Source of the DNA: CAYMZZ01 sp046297935
Lineage (GTDB): Bacteria; Bacteroidota; Bacteroidia; Chitinophagales; Chitinophagaceae
DNA: 64,000 nucleotides
Reading direction: 5' to 3'
NCBI GenBank assembly: GCA_046297935.1
Contig: JBKBHA010000006.1
Coordinates: 163,890 to 227,889, forward strand
Shown here: positions 44,756 to 54,242 of the stretch, one piece after another
How positions within the stretch are numbered: position 1 is the first letter of the stretch
Layout: each line of letters starts with the position of its first letter
Made by a program: the position numbers and the translations under genes
Notes under the pieces: model-generated
What the model was told of the DNA's origin: nothing
Database searches by the model: none
What the model saw: only the letters and a program-made list of their open reading frames with translations

Positions 44756-45478
44756 TTAACGACTGCGAACACTGGATGCGCCGCTGGTGTTCGATTTAAC
44801 AGATGGGCTACCCGTATACTCCACGTTTGAAGCTCCGCTCAAATCTGCTTCCAGCTTCGTGTTGGCATGTATCTCCATCGAGCTGGCTCCGGAAAGATTG
44901 ACGAACACATCATCGGCAGTGAGCTCGGCAGCCTTTATATGCGAAGCACCACTCCCTTCCACCGACAGTTTGTTGGTTCTGCCAACCAGCTTCAGAGTGC
45001 TCGCACCACTCAGATCGATACGCAGGCTTGACAAATCCAGGTCGAGATCTGCGTCGCTGGCACCGCTCATATCTAACACCAATTCACTAGCAGCAATCGG
45101 TCCCTCGGATAGTATGCTACATGCACCCGATGCCCTCAACAGTCCAAGAGAAGGAGCAGTAACATATACTTTGACAGCGTCGGAAGGATCGGGGTTTACG
45201 TGGTCGGCAGGACGTACCCGAAGTACACTTCCATCGCGAAACACTTCAATCAATTCCTGTAGGTTCTCATCAGTCTCCACTCGCACGGCAAACTCGGCAC
45301 CTACAGTTACAAACAGGTCGATCGCCCCGCTGACACTGATTCCATTAAAATCCCTGATGTCGCGGGTTTCGGTAACCACCTTCCCGTTACCTCTCACTCT
45401 TTCACCACCCACAAAATCGCAGGCCGACAATATAAAAATCAGGAGAGCAAGGAAACAGTAAGAATTAATCTTTTTCAT
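44756..45478 (-). CDS. GIN-domain (DUF2807) lipoprotein
   Basis: A 240-aa lipoprotein (LIFILSAC, Cys20). The mature part is a putative auto-transporter adhesin head GIN domain: GKVVTETRDIRDFNGISVSG is the entry motif, and repeated short strands with SGAS- and SGAS-like turns (LDMSGASDADLDL, DLSGASTLKL, EGSGASHIKAA, NLSGASSMEIH, TSGASSVRSR) build a right-handed beta solenoid. This domain is very widespread in Bacteroidota, function unknown, perhaps adhesive or surface-protective. It appears monocistronic. Confidence 0.88.
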   Translation of the reverse strand: MKKINSYCFLALLIFILSACDFVGGERVRGNGKVVTETRDIRDFNGISVSGAIDLFVTVGAEFAVRVETDENLQELIEVFRDGSVLRVRPADHVNPDPSDAVKVYVTAPSLGLLRASGACSILSEGPIAASELVLDMSGASDADLDLDLSSLRIDLSGASTLKLVGRTNKLSVEGSGASHIKAAELTADDVFVNLSGASSMEIHANTKLEADLSGASNVEYTGSPSVKSNTSGASSVRSR

Positions 45479-45596
45479 GTTGTTAGTTTTGTTGAGGCGG
45501 GCCGAATACGCGTTTAGTTGTTCAGAGTATTGGACGTGCGGAAAGGTACATAGGTTACTGTTGGTAACCTGAAATTTAAAATTTCGCGTCTTTCTT

Positions 45597-45605
45597 TAAC
45601 TTCGC
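45597..45605 (+). promoter_or_regulatory. Candidate -7 box for guaA
   Basis: TAACTTCGC is one base off TAnnTTTGC and lies 7 bases before the ATG, giving a near-leaderless mRNA. Upstream is a 7-bp inverted repeat AGGTTAC/GTAACCT (45552-45570), a possible operator or hairpin. Confidence 0.45.
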
Positions 45606-45611
45606 AGCACC

Positions 45612-47147
45612 ATGACCGAAAAGATCTTAATTCTCGACTTTGGCTCACAATATACACAATTGATTGCCAGAGCGGTACGCGAGGCAAACGTTTATTGCGA
45701 GATTACACCTTTCCACCAAAAAATACAATTCGACCCCAGTTTGCGCGGAGTCATTCTTTCCGGATCGCCTTTTTCGGTCAATGATCCAGGGTCGCCCGAT
45801 ATCGATATTGCGGCCATACAGGCCAATGTGCCTGTACTGGGGGTATGTTACGGAGCGCAGTTAACAGCCAAAAAATATGGCGGTCTCGTTGCCAAGAGCA
45901 ATAAGCGCGAATACGGACGGGCCATATTGAGGCGCAATCGGGAAGATCGGCTGTTCGAAGATGTGTCCTCCGAAAGCCAGGTATGGATGAGTCATAGCGA
46001 CAGCATTAAGGAATTGCCTGCAGGCTTTGAAATACTGGCAACAACAGATAGCATACCGGTTGCGGCCTTTAAACAAACAGCGACTGCTGCCTGCGAATTG
46101 TACGGTGTTCAATTTCACCCCGAAGTTTATCATTCTGCCGAAGGCAAAAAAATACTCAGGAATTTTCTGGTGAATGTTTGCGGTTGCAAACAGGACTGGA
46201 CTCCTGCTCATTTCATTACCGATACCGTAGAGTCACTGCGTCAGCAGATCGGTGATCGGAAAGTCATTATGGCCCTCAGCGGTGGTGTCGACTCAACTGT
46301 AGCCGCCACACTTATTCACCGCGCTATCGGCGACAGGTTATACGGCATATTTGTTGACAACGGCGTATTGAGAAAAAATGAATTTCAGTCAGTGCTCGAT
46401 ACCTACGATCGGCTGGGGCTGAATGTTAAAGGCATAGACGCCCGGGCTGAATTCTATGCAGAACTTGCAGGGAAGACAGATCCGGAGGCAAAGCGGAAGA
46501 CTATAGGAAGACTGTTCATCGATGTATTTCAGCGGGAAGCTGCTGCCATTGAAGGAATTGGTTTACTGGGCCAGGGAACCATTTACCCTGATGTAATTGA
46601 AAGTGTGTCTGTTCACGGCCCTTCCGTTACCATCAAATCGCATCATAATGTAGGCGGCCTGCCCGATACCATGCATCTCGAACTGGTAGAACCTTTGCGT
46701 TATCTGTTCAAAGATGAAGTAAGGAAAGTTGGCCGCGAGCTGGGCATTCCTGCTGAAATGATTGACCGCCATCCGTTCCCGGGGCCAGGCCTGGCCATTC
46801 GCATACTTGGCGAAGTAACCGAAGAAAAAGTTCAATTGCTGCAGGAAGCCGATCATATATATATCCAGGGGCTGAAAGACAGCCAACTGTATGCAACGGT
46901 TTGGCAGGCCGGTACCATCTTGTTACCGGTTAAGAGTGTAGGCGTAATGGGTGATGAGCGCACTTACGAGTATACCGTAGCGTTACGCGCCGTTACCAGT
47001 GTAGATGGAATGACGGCCGACTGGGCTCATTTGCCGTACAGCTTTCTGGCACAAATTTCGAGCGAGATAATCAATCACGTTCGTGGAATAAACCGGGTAG
47101 TGTACGATATCAGCAGCAAGCCACCGGCCACCATTGAATGGGAATAA
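45612..47147 (+). CDS. guaA: GMP synthase (glutamine-hydrolysing)
   Basis: A 511-aa enzyme converting XMP to GMP with glutamine and ATP. The N-terminal class I amidotransferase has the catalytic Cys in GVCYGAQLTAK (near 80) and His/Glu in YGVQFHPEVYHS. The ATP-pyrophosphatase domain has the P-loop ALSGGVDSTVAATLI (about 220-234). The C-terminal dimerisation domain has HPFPGPGLAIRILGE. Full length. The next gene starts 26 bp after its stop and is probably cotranscribed although unrelated in function. Confidence 0.98.
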   Translation: MTEKILILDFGSQYTQLIARAVREANVYCEITPFHQKIQFDPSLRGVILSGSPFSVNDPGSPDIDIAAIQANVPVLGVCYGAQLTAKKYGGLVAKSNKREYGRAILRRNREDRLFEDVSSESQVWMSHSDSIKELPAGFEILATTDSIPVAAFKQTATAACELYGVQFHPEVYHSAEGKKILRNFLVNVCGCKQDWTPAHFITDTVESLRQQIGDRKVIMALSGGVDSTVAATLIHRAIGDRLYGIFVDNGVLRKNEFQSVLDTYDRLGLNVKGIDARAEFYAELAGKTDPEAKRKTIGRLFIDVFQREAAAIEGIGLLGQGTIYPDVIESVSVHGPSVTIKSHHNVGGLPDTMHLELVEPLRYLFKDEVRKVGRELGIPAEMIDRHPFPGPGLAIRILGEVTEEKVQLLQEADHIYIQGLKDSQLYATVWQAGTILLPVKSVGVMGDERTYEYTVALRAVTSVDGMTADWAHLPYSFLAQISSEIINHVRGINRVVYDISSKPPATIEWE

Positions 47148-47173
47148 AACCCGTTTCATTAAATTTTTACCGG

Positions 47174-48364
47174 ATGAAAAAACTGTTGCTTTTTTCCCTG
47201 GCATTTTTTTGTGTATGCTCGTTGATCCGTGCACAGAATAGCACGAAGCTTTCTGTTCCAAAGATTGCGTTGTTCGCTCCAATCTATCTCGACTCGGCCT
47301 TCAACCAACAGAATGAATACCGGTACTCCAGAAACGAGTTTCCAAAATTCATCAACCCGGGGCTCGAATTTTATGAAGGCGCACAACTCGCACTCGATTC
47401 GCTGGCAACTGCAGGTGTTGAATTGGAAGTGTATGTGTACGATACCAGATCGGCCAGGGAAACCCTGGACCAGCAACTGCAACGGGCCGCTGCCGACAGT
47501 ATTGATATTTTGTTAGCACATTGTACCAGCCAGGAGGTGAAAACATTTGCCGATTTTGCTCTTCGGCAACGGATACCCTTCATTAACGCCACCATACCCA
47601 ATGATGGTGGTATTCAGCGAAACCCGTATATGGTTTTGCTCAATCCCACACTTCGTACCCAGTGTGAAGGGGTATATCGTTATTTGCAAAAATATTACGC
47701 GCTTAAGCCGATCATAGTATTTAGAAAGAAAGGAGCAACAGAAAACTATATCAAATCGATTTGGGATGAATTCTCAAAAACTGCAATGGGTTCACCCATC
47801 AATCTGAAATATGTAGATCTGCCGGACAGTTTTACTGTAAAACAGTTAACCCAGCATCTTGACAGTACACAACACTCAGTTTGTGTGGCTGGTTCGCTCG
47901 ACACTTATTTCGGAAAAAGACTTGCTCAGCAGTTGGCTTCCATTTACGAGCGTTTCCCACTTACCATTATTGGTATGCCCACCTGGGAAAATATATCACG
48001 TGATTTTAGCCACCCCGATTTTAAGGGCCCTGAGATCATCTTTGCTAATCCTTTTTACAATCCAAGAACCGATCGGGTAAGTCAGGAAATAAACAGCCAG
48101 TTCGCCGGCAGCATGTATGCGCGTCCCAGCGATATGGTCTTTCGGGGTTATGAGGTCATGTGGATCTACGCAAACCTACTTCAACAGTTTGGCGACGATA
48201 TAGCTTCTAATCTCGGGAACAAAGAGTATGTACAGTTTACTCATTATGATATCCAGCCTGTGTTTGCCCGCCCGGGTATGCAACTCCAGTATTTTGAAAA
48301 TAAACGTCTGTATTTTCTGCGTTGGCAGGATGGTGTGATCAGGCTGGTGCAGTCACAACCCTGA
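47174..48364 (+). CDS. Periplasmic binding protein type 1-like protein
   Basis: A 396-aa secreted protein. The signal peptide MKKLLLFSLAFFCVCSLIRA fixes the start at 47174. The mature region has the fold of Leu/Ile/Val-type substrate-binding proteins: KIALFAPIYLDSAF, GAQLALDSLATAGVELEVYVYD, LLAHCTSQEVKTFADFA and PFINATIPNDGG. It has no recognisable transporter neighbour, so in this lineage it may not feed an ABC importer; similar proteins sometimes carry N-terminal LysM repeats, absent here. The ligand is unknown. Confidence 0.75.
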   Translation: MKKLLLFSLAFFCVCSLIRAQNSTKLSVPKIALFAPIYLDSAFNQQNEYRYSRNEFPKFINPGLEFYEGAQLALDSLATAGVELEVYVYDTRSARETLDQQLQRAAADSIDILLAHCTSQEVKTFADFALRQRIPFINATIPNDGGIQRNPYMVLLNPTLRTQCEGVYRYLQKYYALKPIIVFRKKGATENYIKSIWDEFSKTAMGSPINLKYVDLPDSFTVKQLTQHLDSTQHSVCVAGSLDTYFGKRLAQQLASIYERFPLTIIGMPTWENISRDFSHPDFKGPEIIFANPFYNPRTDRVSQEINSQFAGSMYARPSDMVFRGYEVMWIYANLLQQFGDDIASNLGNKEYVQFTHYDIQPVFARPGMQLQYFENKRLYFLRWQDGVIRLVQSQP

Positions 48365-48491
48365 TGGAGGCGGCATCAATAGTGCGTTAGTGCTGGTTGA
48401 ATAAAACAATCCCGTTACGACCTCATTAATGCTGCATCCTGCGGCTGACTGCGCTGTTCCTTTCGTAACTTCACTCTCCGATTTTGAACTG

Positions 48492-50969
48492 ATGGAATTG
48501 GAAAAAAGTGTTGGATACCGCAAGATTCGCAGTTGGCTTGAGAGCAGGCAGATGAGTCCATTTGCTTTTCAGGAAAAAACCTGGCAAGCGATCCATGAGG
48601 GAGAGAGTGGATTGGTAAATGCTCCTACCGGATGTGGCAAAACCTTTTCTGTATTTCTGGGTGCATTGATCGACTTCATCAATCGGCATCCGGACGACTT
48701 CAGCCGTAAAAAAAACAGTGGTCTGCAACTACTTTGGATCACTCCGCTTCGGGCATTAGCCCGTGATATTGGGCGGGCTATGGAAGAAGCGATTTCTGAA
48801 CTGGACCTGAGTTGGAAGGTTGGCATCAGAAATGGTGACACCGACGTCAATGAACGCGCCCGTCAGAAAAGACAAATGCCAGAGGTACTGATCATCACTC
48901 CCGAAAGCCTACATCTATTACTGGCGTTGCGGGGATATCCTGATCTTCTTTCCACGGTTCGCATTGTAGCTGTAGATGAATGGCATGAATTGTTGGGAAG
49001 TAAACGTGGGGTCCAGGTTGAATTAGCTATCAGCCGAATCGCTGGTATTAAAAAGACCCTACAACAACCTCCTCCTTCCATATGGGGTGTTTCAGCTACC
49101 ATTGGAAATCTTCAGGAAGCAATGGACGTGCTATTATTTCCGATCGGCCAAACAGGTCAGCTTATTCGCGCGGACATCCGTAAGGAAGTGGAAATATGGT
49201 CGGTGATCCCGGATGAAATTGAAAAATATCCATGGTCCGGCCATTTAGGTATTAAACTGGTAGACCGGGTATTGGATATCCTGAACCAAAGCAAAACCAC
49301 CCTCATCTTTATCAATACCCGCGGTATGGCTGAAGTTTGGTATCAGTCGCTTTTGTCAGCAGATCCGTCTCTTGCAGGAGTAATTGCCCTTCATCATGGC
49401 AGTGTTGACAGGGAGTTACGTGATTGGGTGGAAGATAATCTGCATTCCGGTAGACTGCGCGCGGTGGTTTGTACTGCGTCGCTGGATCTGGGTGTCGATT
49501 TCAGGCCTGTTGAAACTGTTATTCAGGTGGGTTCTCCCAAAGGAGTGGCGCGATTTCTTCAACGCGCTGGTCGGAGCGGTCACCGCCCGTCGGAAGTAAG
49601 TCGAATTTATTTCCTGCCTACGCATTCGCTTGAACTGTTGGAAGCGGCAGCACTCAAAACAGCCGTAGCAGAACAAATAATTGAAAGCCGTCCACCACGA
49701 ATTGGCTGTTTCGACGTATTGGTACAATACCTCTGCACCCTCGCCATCGCCGAGGGCCTGGTTCCAGATCTTATTTTTGAAGAAGTTGCTTCCTGTTATT
49801 GTTACCAGGACATCACGAAAGAAGAATGGATCGCGGTACTTCACCATATCAGCGAAGGCGGAATAGCGTTGCAACAGTATGATGAGTATCGCAAGGTGGA
49901 GTGGATGGCCGATCGTTTCCGAATGAATAGCCGAAAAATGGCTATGCGACATCGGCTGCATATCGGCACTATCGTAAGCGATTCCATGCTGAAAGTGCGT
50001 TTTATGGCTGGTGGGTTTATAGGAGTCATTGAAGAATTCTTTATTTCACGACTTGAGCCCGGCGAAGTGTTCACACTGGCGGGCAGAAACCTCGAGCTGA
50101 TCATGATTAAAGACATGACGGTTTTGGTTCGCAAATCCTCCAGCAAAAAATCGAAAGTGCCGAGTTGGAACGGTGGAAGAATGCCTTTATCGGCGAACCT
50201 GGGGCAAAAGCTTCGTCAAACACTCAACTATGTGATGGATGACCAGGCTGAATTGCATTCACCGGAACTGGCCGCCCTTCGGCCGCTATTCGAAAGGCAG
50301 GCCCTCCACTCCCATGTGCCTGCCGAAAATGAATTGCTGATTGAACAAATTGAGACCAAAGACGGATTTCATTTATTTGTATATCCCTTTGAAGGAAGGT
50401 TGGTACACGAAGCCATGGCAGCCATACTGGCCTATCGCATCAGCCGCATCACTCCCATTACATTTTCATTTGCTATGAACGACTACGGCTTCGAATTGCT
50501 GAGCGACCAGCCCATTCCCGTCGACGACTCAAATGTTTATGAACTTTTTTCGACCGATGGATTGCTGGAAGATATACAACGAAGTGTTAACTCAACGGAG
50601 ATGGCTAAACGTAAGTTTCGAGATATCGCTGTGATTGGCGGATTGGTTTTTCAGGGTTATCCGGGCGAGCACAAAAAAGCGCGGCACCTGCAATCTTCCG
50701 CCTCCCTGCTTTTCAAGGTTTTTGCAGAATATGAACCCAACAACTTACTCTTGCGCCAGGCCTATCAGGAGGTATTTGATCAGCAAATGGAAGAAGTCCG
50801 TCTCCGGGATATGCTCATTCGTATTAAGCAGTCAAGAATCGTACTCACCTGGCCCAAACAGCTCACTCCTTTCTGTTTTCCCATCAAAGTAGATAGTATG
50901 CGCGAAGATCTTTCTTCTGAAAAACTGGAAGACCGTGTGCGACGAATGCAGATCCAACTTGAAGCGTAA
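48492..50969 (+). CDS. Ligase-associated DNA damage response DEXH helicase (Lhr-like)
   Basis: An 825-aa superfamily 2 helicase. Motif I NAPTGCGKTFSVFLGAL near residue 40; Ia LLWITPLRALARDI; II (DEWH) in VDEWHELLG; III GVSATIGN; VI QRAGRSGHRPS. The C-terminal half is the Lhr-type winged helix and extension. The family (TIGR04121 type) is encoded with an exonuclease, an ATP-dependent DNA ligase and the PdeM phosphoesterase; here PdeM follows by 46 bp, but ligase and exonuclease are not in the window. Start: MELEKSVGYRKI fits family members; an in-frame ATG at 48429 gives 21 more residues. Confidence 0.9.
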   Translation: MELEKSVGYRKIRSWLESRQMSPFAFQEKTWQAIHEGESGLVNAPTGCGKTFSVFLGALIDFINRHPDDFSRKKNSGLQLLWITPLRALARDIGRAMEEAISELDLSWKVGIRNGDTDVNERARQKRQMPEVLIITPESLHLLLALRGYPDLLSTVRIVAVDEWHELLGSKRGVQVELAISRIAGIKKTLQQPPPSIWGVSATIGNLQEAMDVLLFPIGQTGQLIRADIRKEVEIWSVIPDEIEKYPWSGHLGIKLVDRVLDILNQSKTTLIFINTRGMAEVWYQSLLSADPSLAGVIALHHGSVDRELRDWVEDNLHSGRLRAVVCTASLDLGVDFRPVETVIQVGSPKGVARFLQRAGRSGHRPSEVSRIYFLPTHSLELLEAAALKTAVAEQIIESRPPRIGCFDVLVQYLCTLAIAEGLVPDLIFEEVASCYCYQDITKEEWIAVLHHISEGGIALQQYDEYRKVEWMADRFRMNSRKMAMRHRLHIGTIVSDSMLKVRFMAGGFIGVIEEFFISRLEPGEVFTLAGRNLELIMIKDMTVLVRKSSSKKSKVPSWNGGRMPLSANLGQKLRQTLNYVMDDQAELHSPELAALRPLFERQALHSHVPAENELLIEQIETKDGFHLFVYPFEGRLVHEAMAAILAYRISRITPITFSFAMNDYGFELLSDQPIPVDDSNVYELFSTDGLLEDIQRSVNSTEMAKRKFRDIAVIGGLVFQGYPGEHKKARHLQSSASLLFKVFAEYEPNNLLLRQAYQEVFDQQMEEVRLRDMLIRIKQSRIVLTWPKQLTPFCFPIKVDSMREDLSSEKLEDRVRRMQIQLEA

Positions 50970-51015
50970 TTTTTCTATTTGTCGTTACAATACCGGTTTT
51001 TAGCTTTACGCCCCT

Positions 51016-51681
51016 ATGGCCAGCATGCTCTCTCATATAATTCGCGACGAACACTTCATACTGAGCAGTGAACGCGTTATATTCTGGGAAAATGAAAAGA
51101 CCCTTATTGCGGCTGATCTCCATGTCGGCAAATCGGGTCATTTTCGTAAATCCGGAATTGCCATCCCGCAGTCGGTGTACAAAGACGATTTGCAACGACT
51201 GCTTGCGCAACTTCTTTTTTTCAAAGCGGAGCGCCTTATTATCGTGGGCGACCTTACCCACAGTCAGGCTAATCTTGAACTGGATCTCTTTCGTCGTTGG
51301 CGTCTGGATTTCCCTTCGCTTGACGTTCACCTTACAAAAGGTAACCATGATATTCTTGACGAAAGTTGGTATGGCGACGCAAAAATAACAGTGCATCGGG
51401 AACCATTTCATATACGCAATTTCACCTTTGTTCATGATCGCGCCGACAGAGCTGATTGTGACTATTGTTTTTCAGGGCATGTGCATCCCGCCCTGGTATT
51501 GCGTGGCCGCGGTAAGCAGGCTCTTCGTTTTCCCTGCTTTTATTTCGGAAAAAAGGATGCCATTTTGCCTGCGTTTAGTCGGTTTACCGGCACTTATACA
51601 GTTCGGCCCGATCCGGGAGAGCAGGCATATGCTATTGTTGAAAAAGATATCGTCCTCTTTGAGAGCAACAAAAAAAGTTAG
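51016..51681 (+). CDS. pdeM: Ligase-associated DNA damage response endonuclease PdeM
   Basis: A 221-aa metallophosphoesterase. The metal-binding motifs are in order: ADLHVGKSGHFRKSG (about 33-47, D and H), IIVGDLTH (GD), KGNHD (GNHD) and FSGHVHPA (GHxH). The TIGR04123-type protein goes with the Lhr-like helicase immediately upstream in a DNA repair set. It should cut or trim DNA ends with Mn2+. Its stop codon touches that of the convergent DUF5916 gene. Confidence 0.92.
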   Translation: MASMLSHIIRDEHFILSSERVIFWENEKTLIAADLHVGKSGHFRKSGIAIPQSVYKDDLQRLLAQLLFFKAERLIIVGDLTHSQANLELDLFRRWRLDFPSLDVHLTKGNHDILDESWYGDAKITVHREPFHIRNFTFVHDRADRADCDYCFSGHVHPALVLRGRGKQALRFPCFYFGKKDAILPAFSRFTGTYTVRPDPGEQAYAIVEKDIVLFESNKKS

Positions 51682-54144
51682 TTATCTTTTTTTGCGAAGC
51701 TGATTGTAGTCGAGGAAATAGATGAACCTCACTGTCAATTCTGATCCGTGCCGAAGGTTAAAGGTTTGACCAAAATTGTTCAGATATCGGCGATGTTTAA
51801 CACCATCCACTACCCCAACCTGATCGTCGCCCAGCCAGTTCTTATATCCAAGTATCAAACGGCTTCCGTAACGAAAATCCCAGGTAAAAAAAGCATCGGT
51901 ATTGAAGTAATTCACGTTGTCAACAGCCGTTACCGGCGATTCAAGCACAGGGAGTCCGCTGGCATTCAGGTAAGCTCTGCGTTTGATATCTACGTTGCTC
52001 CAATAGTGACGTACTCTCAACGTAAGGTTGATACGGGGAGTAAAATTATAGATAGCGCTGAATATTGAGGTCACTTCCCGAAAATCCACAAACGCAATTC
52101 GTGGTTCGCCCAAATTATCACGGCCCGCGTTGATGATGTAGTCGGTCTCTGTGCCGTAATTGTGGCTAAGTTCCGCTGTAAGCTTATTGCTGAAGCGATA
52201 CCGCAGTCCACCCCCAAACTCGTAATATTTTTTCTCCGGATTTTTGAAGAAGTCGGCCACGATAGCCTCCCAGGACACGTATAGCCGCTTACGGCTATCG
52301 GTGCTACCATTTATTGCAAGGTATCCGTACTGTGGCCGGCGGGCATATTTAACAAAAGGTCTGCCTAAAACAAAATAGTCATGCTGATCGGGCAGATAAC
52401 CCAGGTCGACCGAGAGGTCCCAAAAATTTCGGAAGTAAAGAAAGGTTGAAAGTTCAAACACCGCCTCATTAAACACATTTGGGTCAAATAGCCGTCGATA
52501 CGCCAGATTGAAACGGACGTTGTAGTTTAAGAAATGTTTTCCCGGTGTGAAGTCGTTGTAGCTGATCTGCGCATTAGTCACATTCTGGTTTGCCGTTTGT
52601 AAATAACCGAGATCGGTGGGGTCAAAATTGGCTGAGCGAAGTTGGTTCTGCACATAGTACTGCCACTTTCCACTGACTTTACCAGCACGGAGACTGGTTT
52701 GATATCCGTCGTAATCGTTGTCGGAAAAAACACGACTGTAGTGAAACAGGCCACGCAGATTAAAATTGTTCTTTCGATCGTAGAAGCTGAAGTCAAGACC
52801 ACTCACATTGGCGTCATCAGCACTACCCTGCCGCAGTACGTTGGTGTTGGTGAATGTGAGATAGGAACGACCTTTTAGAGCCTGATCCAACACAATGATA
52901 TTGTAATTGGTCAGTACTTCGGTATTAATTCTGCTTCGCTCGCCGGTCGATTTATTGCGAATAGAAGCATACATGGGGGCACCTACTGCATTGAAAATTC
53001 CAATACCCAGTTTTTTGGGTGTGCGACCAGAAAGCTTGATGGCATTGTAAAGTTGAGTTCGGCCCGGGTTACGAACGACTTCCACATCGGGATCGCTTTC
53101 TGCGAGAGCTTCAACGGCATCATAACCAGAGGGTGTTGCACCTATTCGTCTCGAGTAAAAAAGACCCGACTTATTGAATATTTCGGTACCCTCAGTAAAA
53201 AATGGACGGTATTCGTCAAACTGCACTTCGTAGGGGGTCAGGTTATTGATCACGTTGTCAGAGATTACCTGCCCAAAGTCGGGAACCAGCGTTGCATCGA
53301 GTGTAAAGCTCTCGTTAATGCCGTATTTGACGTCCATACCTCCGCTTTTCAACCATTCGTGCCGAAACCCGTTCGATTCGGGTACTTTGCGATAGCCGGT
53401 AGAAACATAGGGCGAAAAACTCAGACGCAGTGGCGGCTTAATATCAACAAGGTTTTGCAGAAGGCCAAACTGGTTCACAAAGCCATTCACATTGGGGTCA
53501 ACAAAATTCCAGTAACTGGTTTCGTTTGTACGTCTGACAGACCTTAAGAACTGAATACCCCAATTCTGCACTTCTGACTTTGAAAACCGTAACGAAATAT
53601 AGGGAATTTCCATTTCCACAATCCAGCCGTCGGGCTGAATAGATACCTTGCTGTCCCAAACAGCATCCCATGTTTTATCGCCGTAATTCCCGAATCCTAC
53701 AGAAACATTCGGCGTCAGGCGTGCATCGGACTGAACGTTGGCAGAAGTTGCCAAAAACTGAAAGCCGTTTTGGTGATCATTGTACGTGTCCAGAAATACG
53801 GCAAAATAGTCGAGGTCTTTCTGTTGTTCTTCGTCGCGCGCGGTAATCTGGCGTCGAATAAGAGCAGGATCATCGTACAGGTAAGCCCCGATATAGATGG
53901 CCCGATCACTGTAAAGCACGCGGACTACGGTTTTCTGAGAAGCTGGGGCGCCTACTTCGGGAAAATTTTGAATGAAATCGGTTGCAGGAGAAGACAACTG
54001 CCAAACAGGGTCATTCAGTACCCCGTCGACCTTGGGGGCCTGATTCGTTTTTATCGCAGGTAAGGTTTTTTGTTGGGCGAAAAGGAAATTTCCTAAGCAA
54101 GAGCACAGCAACCAACCAACCGTCAGGGCAGCTTGTTTAAACAT
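51682..54144 (-). CDS. DUF5916 outer-membrane protein with CBM9-like domain
   Basis: An 820-aa secreted protein. After the signal peptide (ending near LFAQ) is a CBM9-like sandwich (about 30-225): APKVDGVLNDPVWQ, TVVRVLYSDRAIYIGAYLYD, and DYFAVFLDTYNDHQNGFQF. The C-terminal ~580 residues (DUF5916) are rich in alternating aromatic beta strands with a final aromatic-basic end (FIYFLDYNQLRKKR), which suggests a TonB-like or LptD-size barrel in the outer membrane. The function is unknown; it is common in Bacteroidota. It lies tail to tail with pdeM without a gap. Confidence 0.87.
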   Translation of the reverse strand: MFKQAALTVGWLLCSCLGNFLFAQQKTLPAIKTNQAPKVDGVLNDPVWQLSSPATDFIQNFPEVGAPASQKTVVRVLYSDRAIYIGAYLYDDPALIRRQITARDEEQQKDLDYFAVFLDTYNDHQNGFQFLATSANVQSDARLTPNVSVGFGNYGDKTWDAVWDSKVSIQPDGWIVEMEIPYISLRFSKSEVQNWGIQFLRSVRRTNETSYWNFVDPNVNGFVNQFGLLQNLVDIKPPLRLSFSPYVSTGYRKVPESNGFRHEWLKSGGMDVKYGINESFTLDATLVPDFGQVISDNVINNLTPYEVQFDEYRPFFTEGTEIFNKSGLFYSRRIGATPSGYDAVEALAESDPDVEVVRNPGRTQLYNAIKLSGRTPKKLGIGIFNAVGAPMYASIRNKSTGERSRINTEVLTNYNIIVLDQALKGRSYLTFTNTNVLRQGSADDANVSGLDFSFYDRKNNFNLRGLFHYSRVFSDNDYDGYQTSLRAGKVSGKWQYYVQNQLRSANFDPTDLGYLQTANQNVTNAQISYNDFTPGKHFLNYNVRFNLAYRRLFDPNVFNEAVFELSTFLYFRNFWDLSVDLGYLPDQHDYFVLGRPFVKYARRPQYGYLAINGSTDSRKRLYVSWEAIVADFFKNPEKKYYEFGGGLRYRFSNKLTAELSHNYGTETDYIINAGRDNLGEPRIAFVDFREVTSIFSAIYNFTPRINLTLRVRHYWSNVDIKRRAYLNASGLPVLESPVTAVDNVNYFNTDAFFTWDFRYGSRLILGYKNWLGDDQVGVVDGVKHRRYLNNFGQTFNLRHGSELTVRFIYFLDYNQLRKKR

Positions 54145-54242
54145 ACATCAGTTCCGATTCAAATATAATAGACGGAACTGAGCCCGGGAAAAAAATGCAG
54201 ATAAAAAAACGGAACTGCCCTCCCATTTACCAGTTTGCCCTG

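Noticed and set aside
45552..45570. Purine riboswitch upstream of guaA
   Set aside because: Only one 7-bp hairpin is present; the three-way junction and conserved loops of the purine aptamer are not seen, and the leader is too short.
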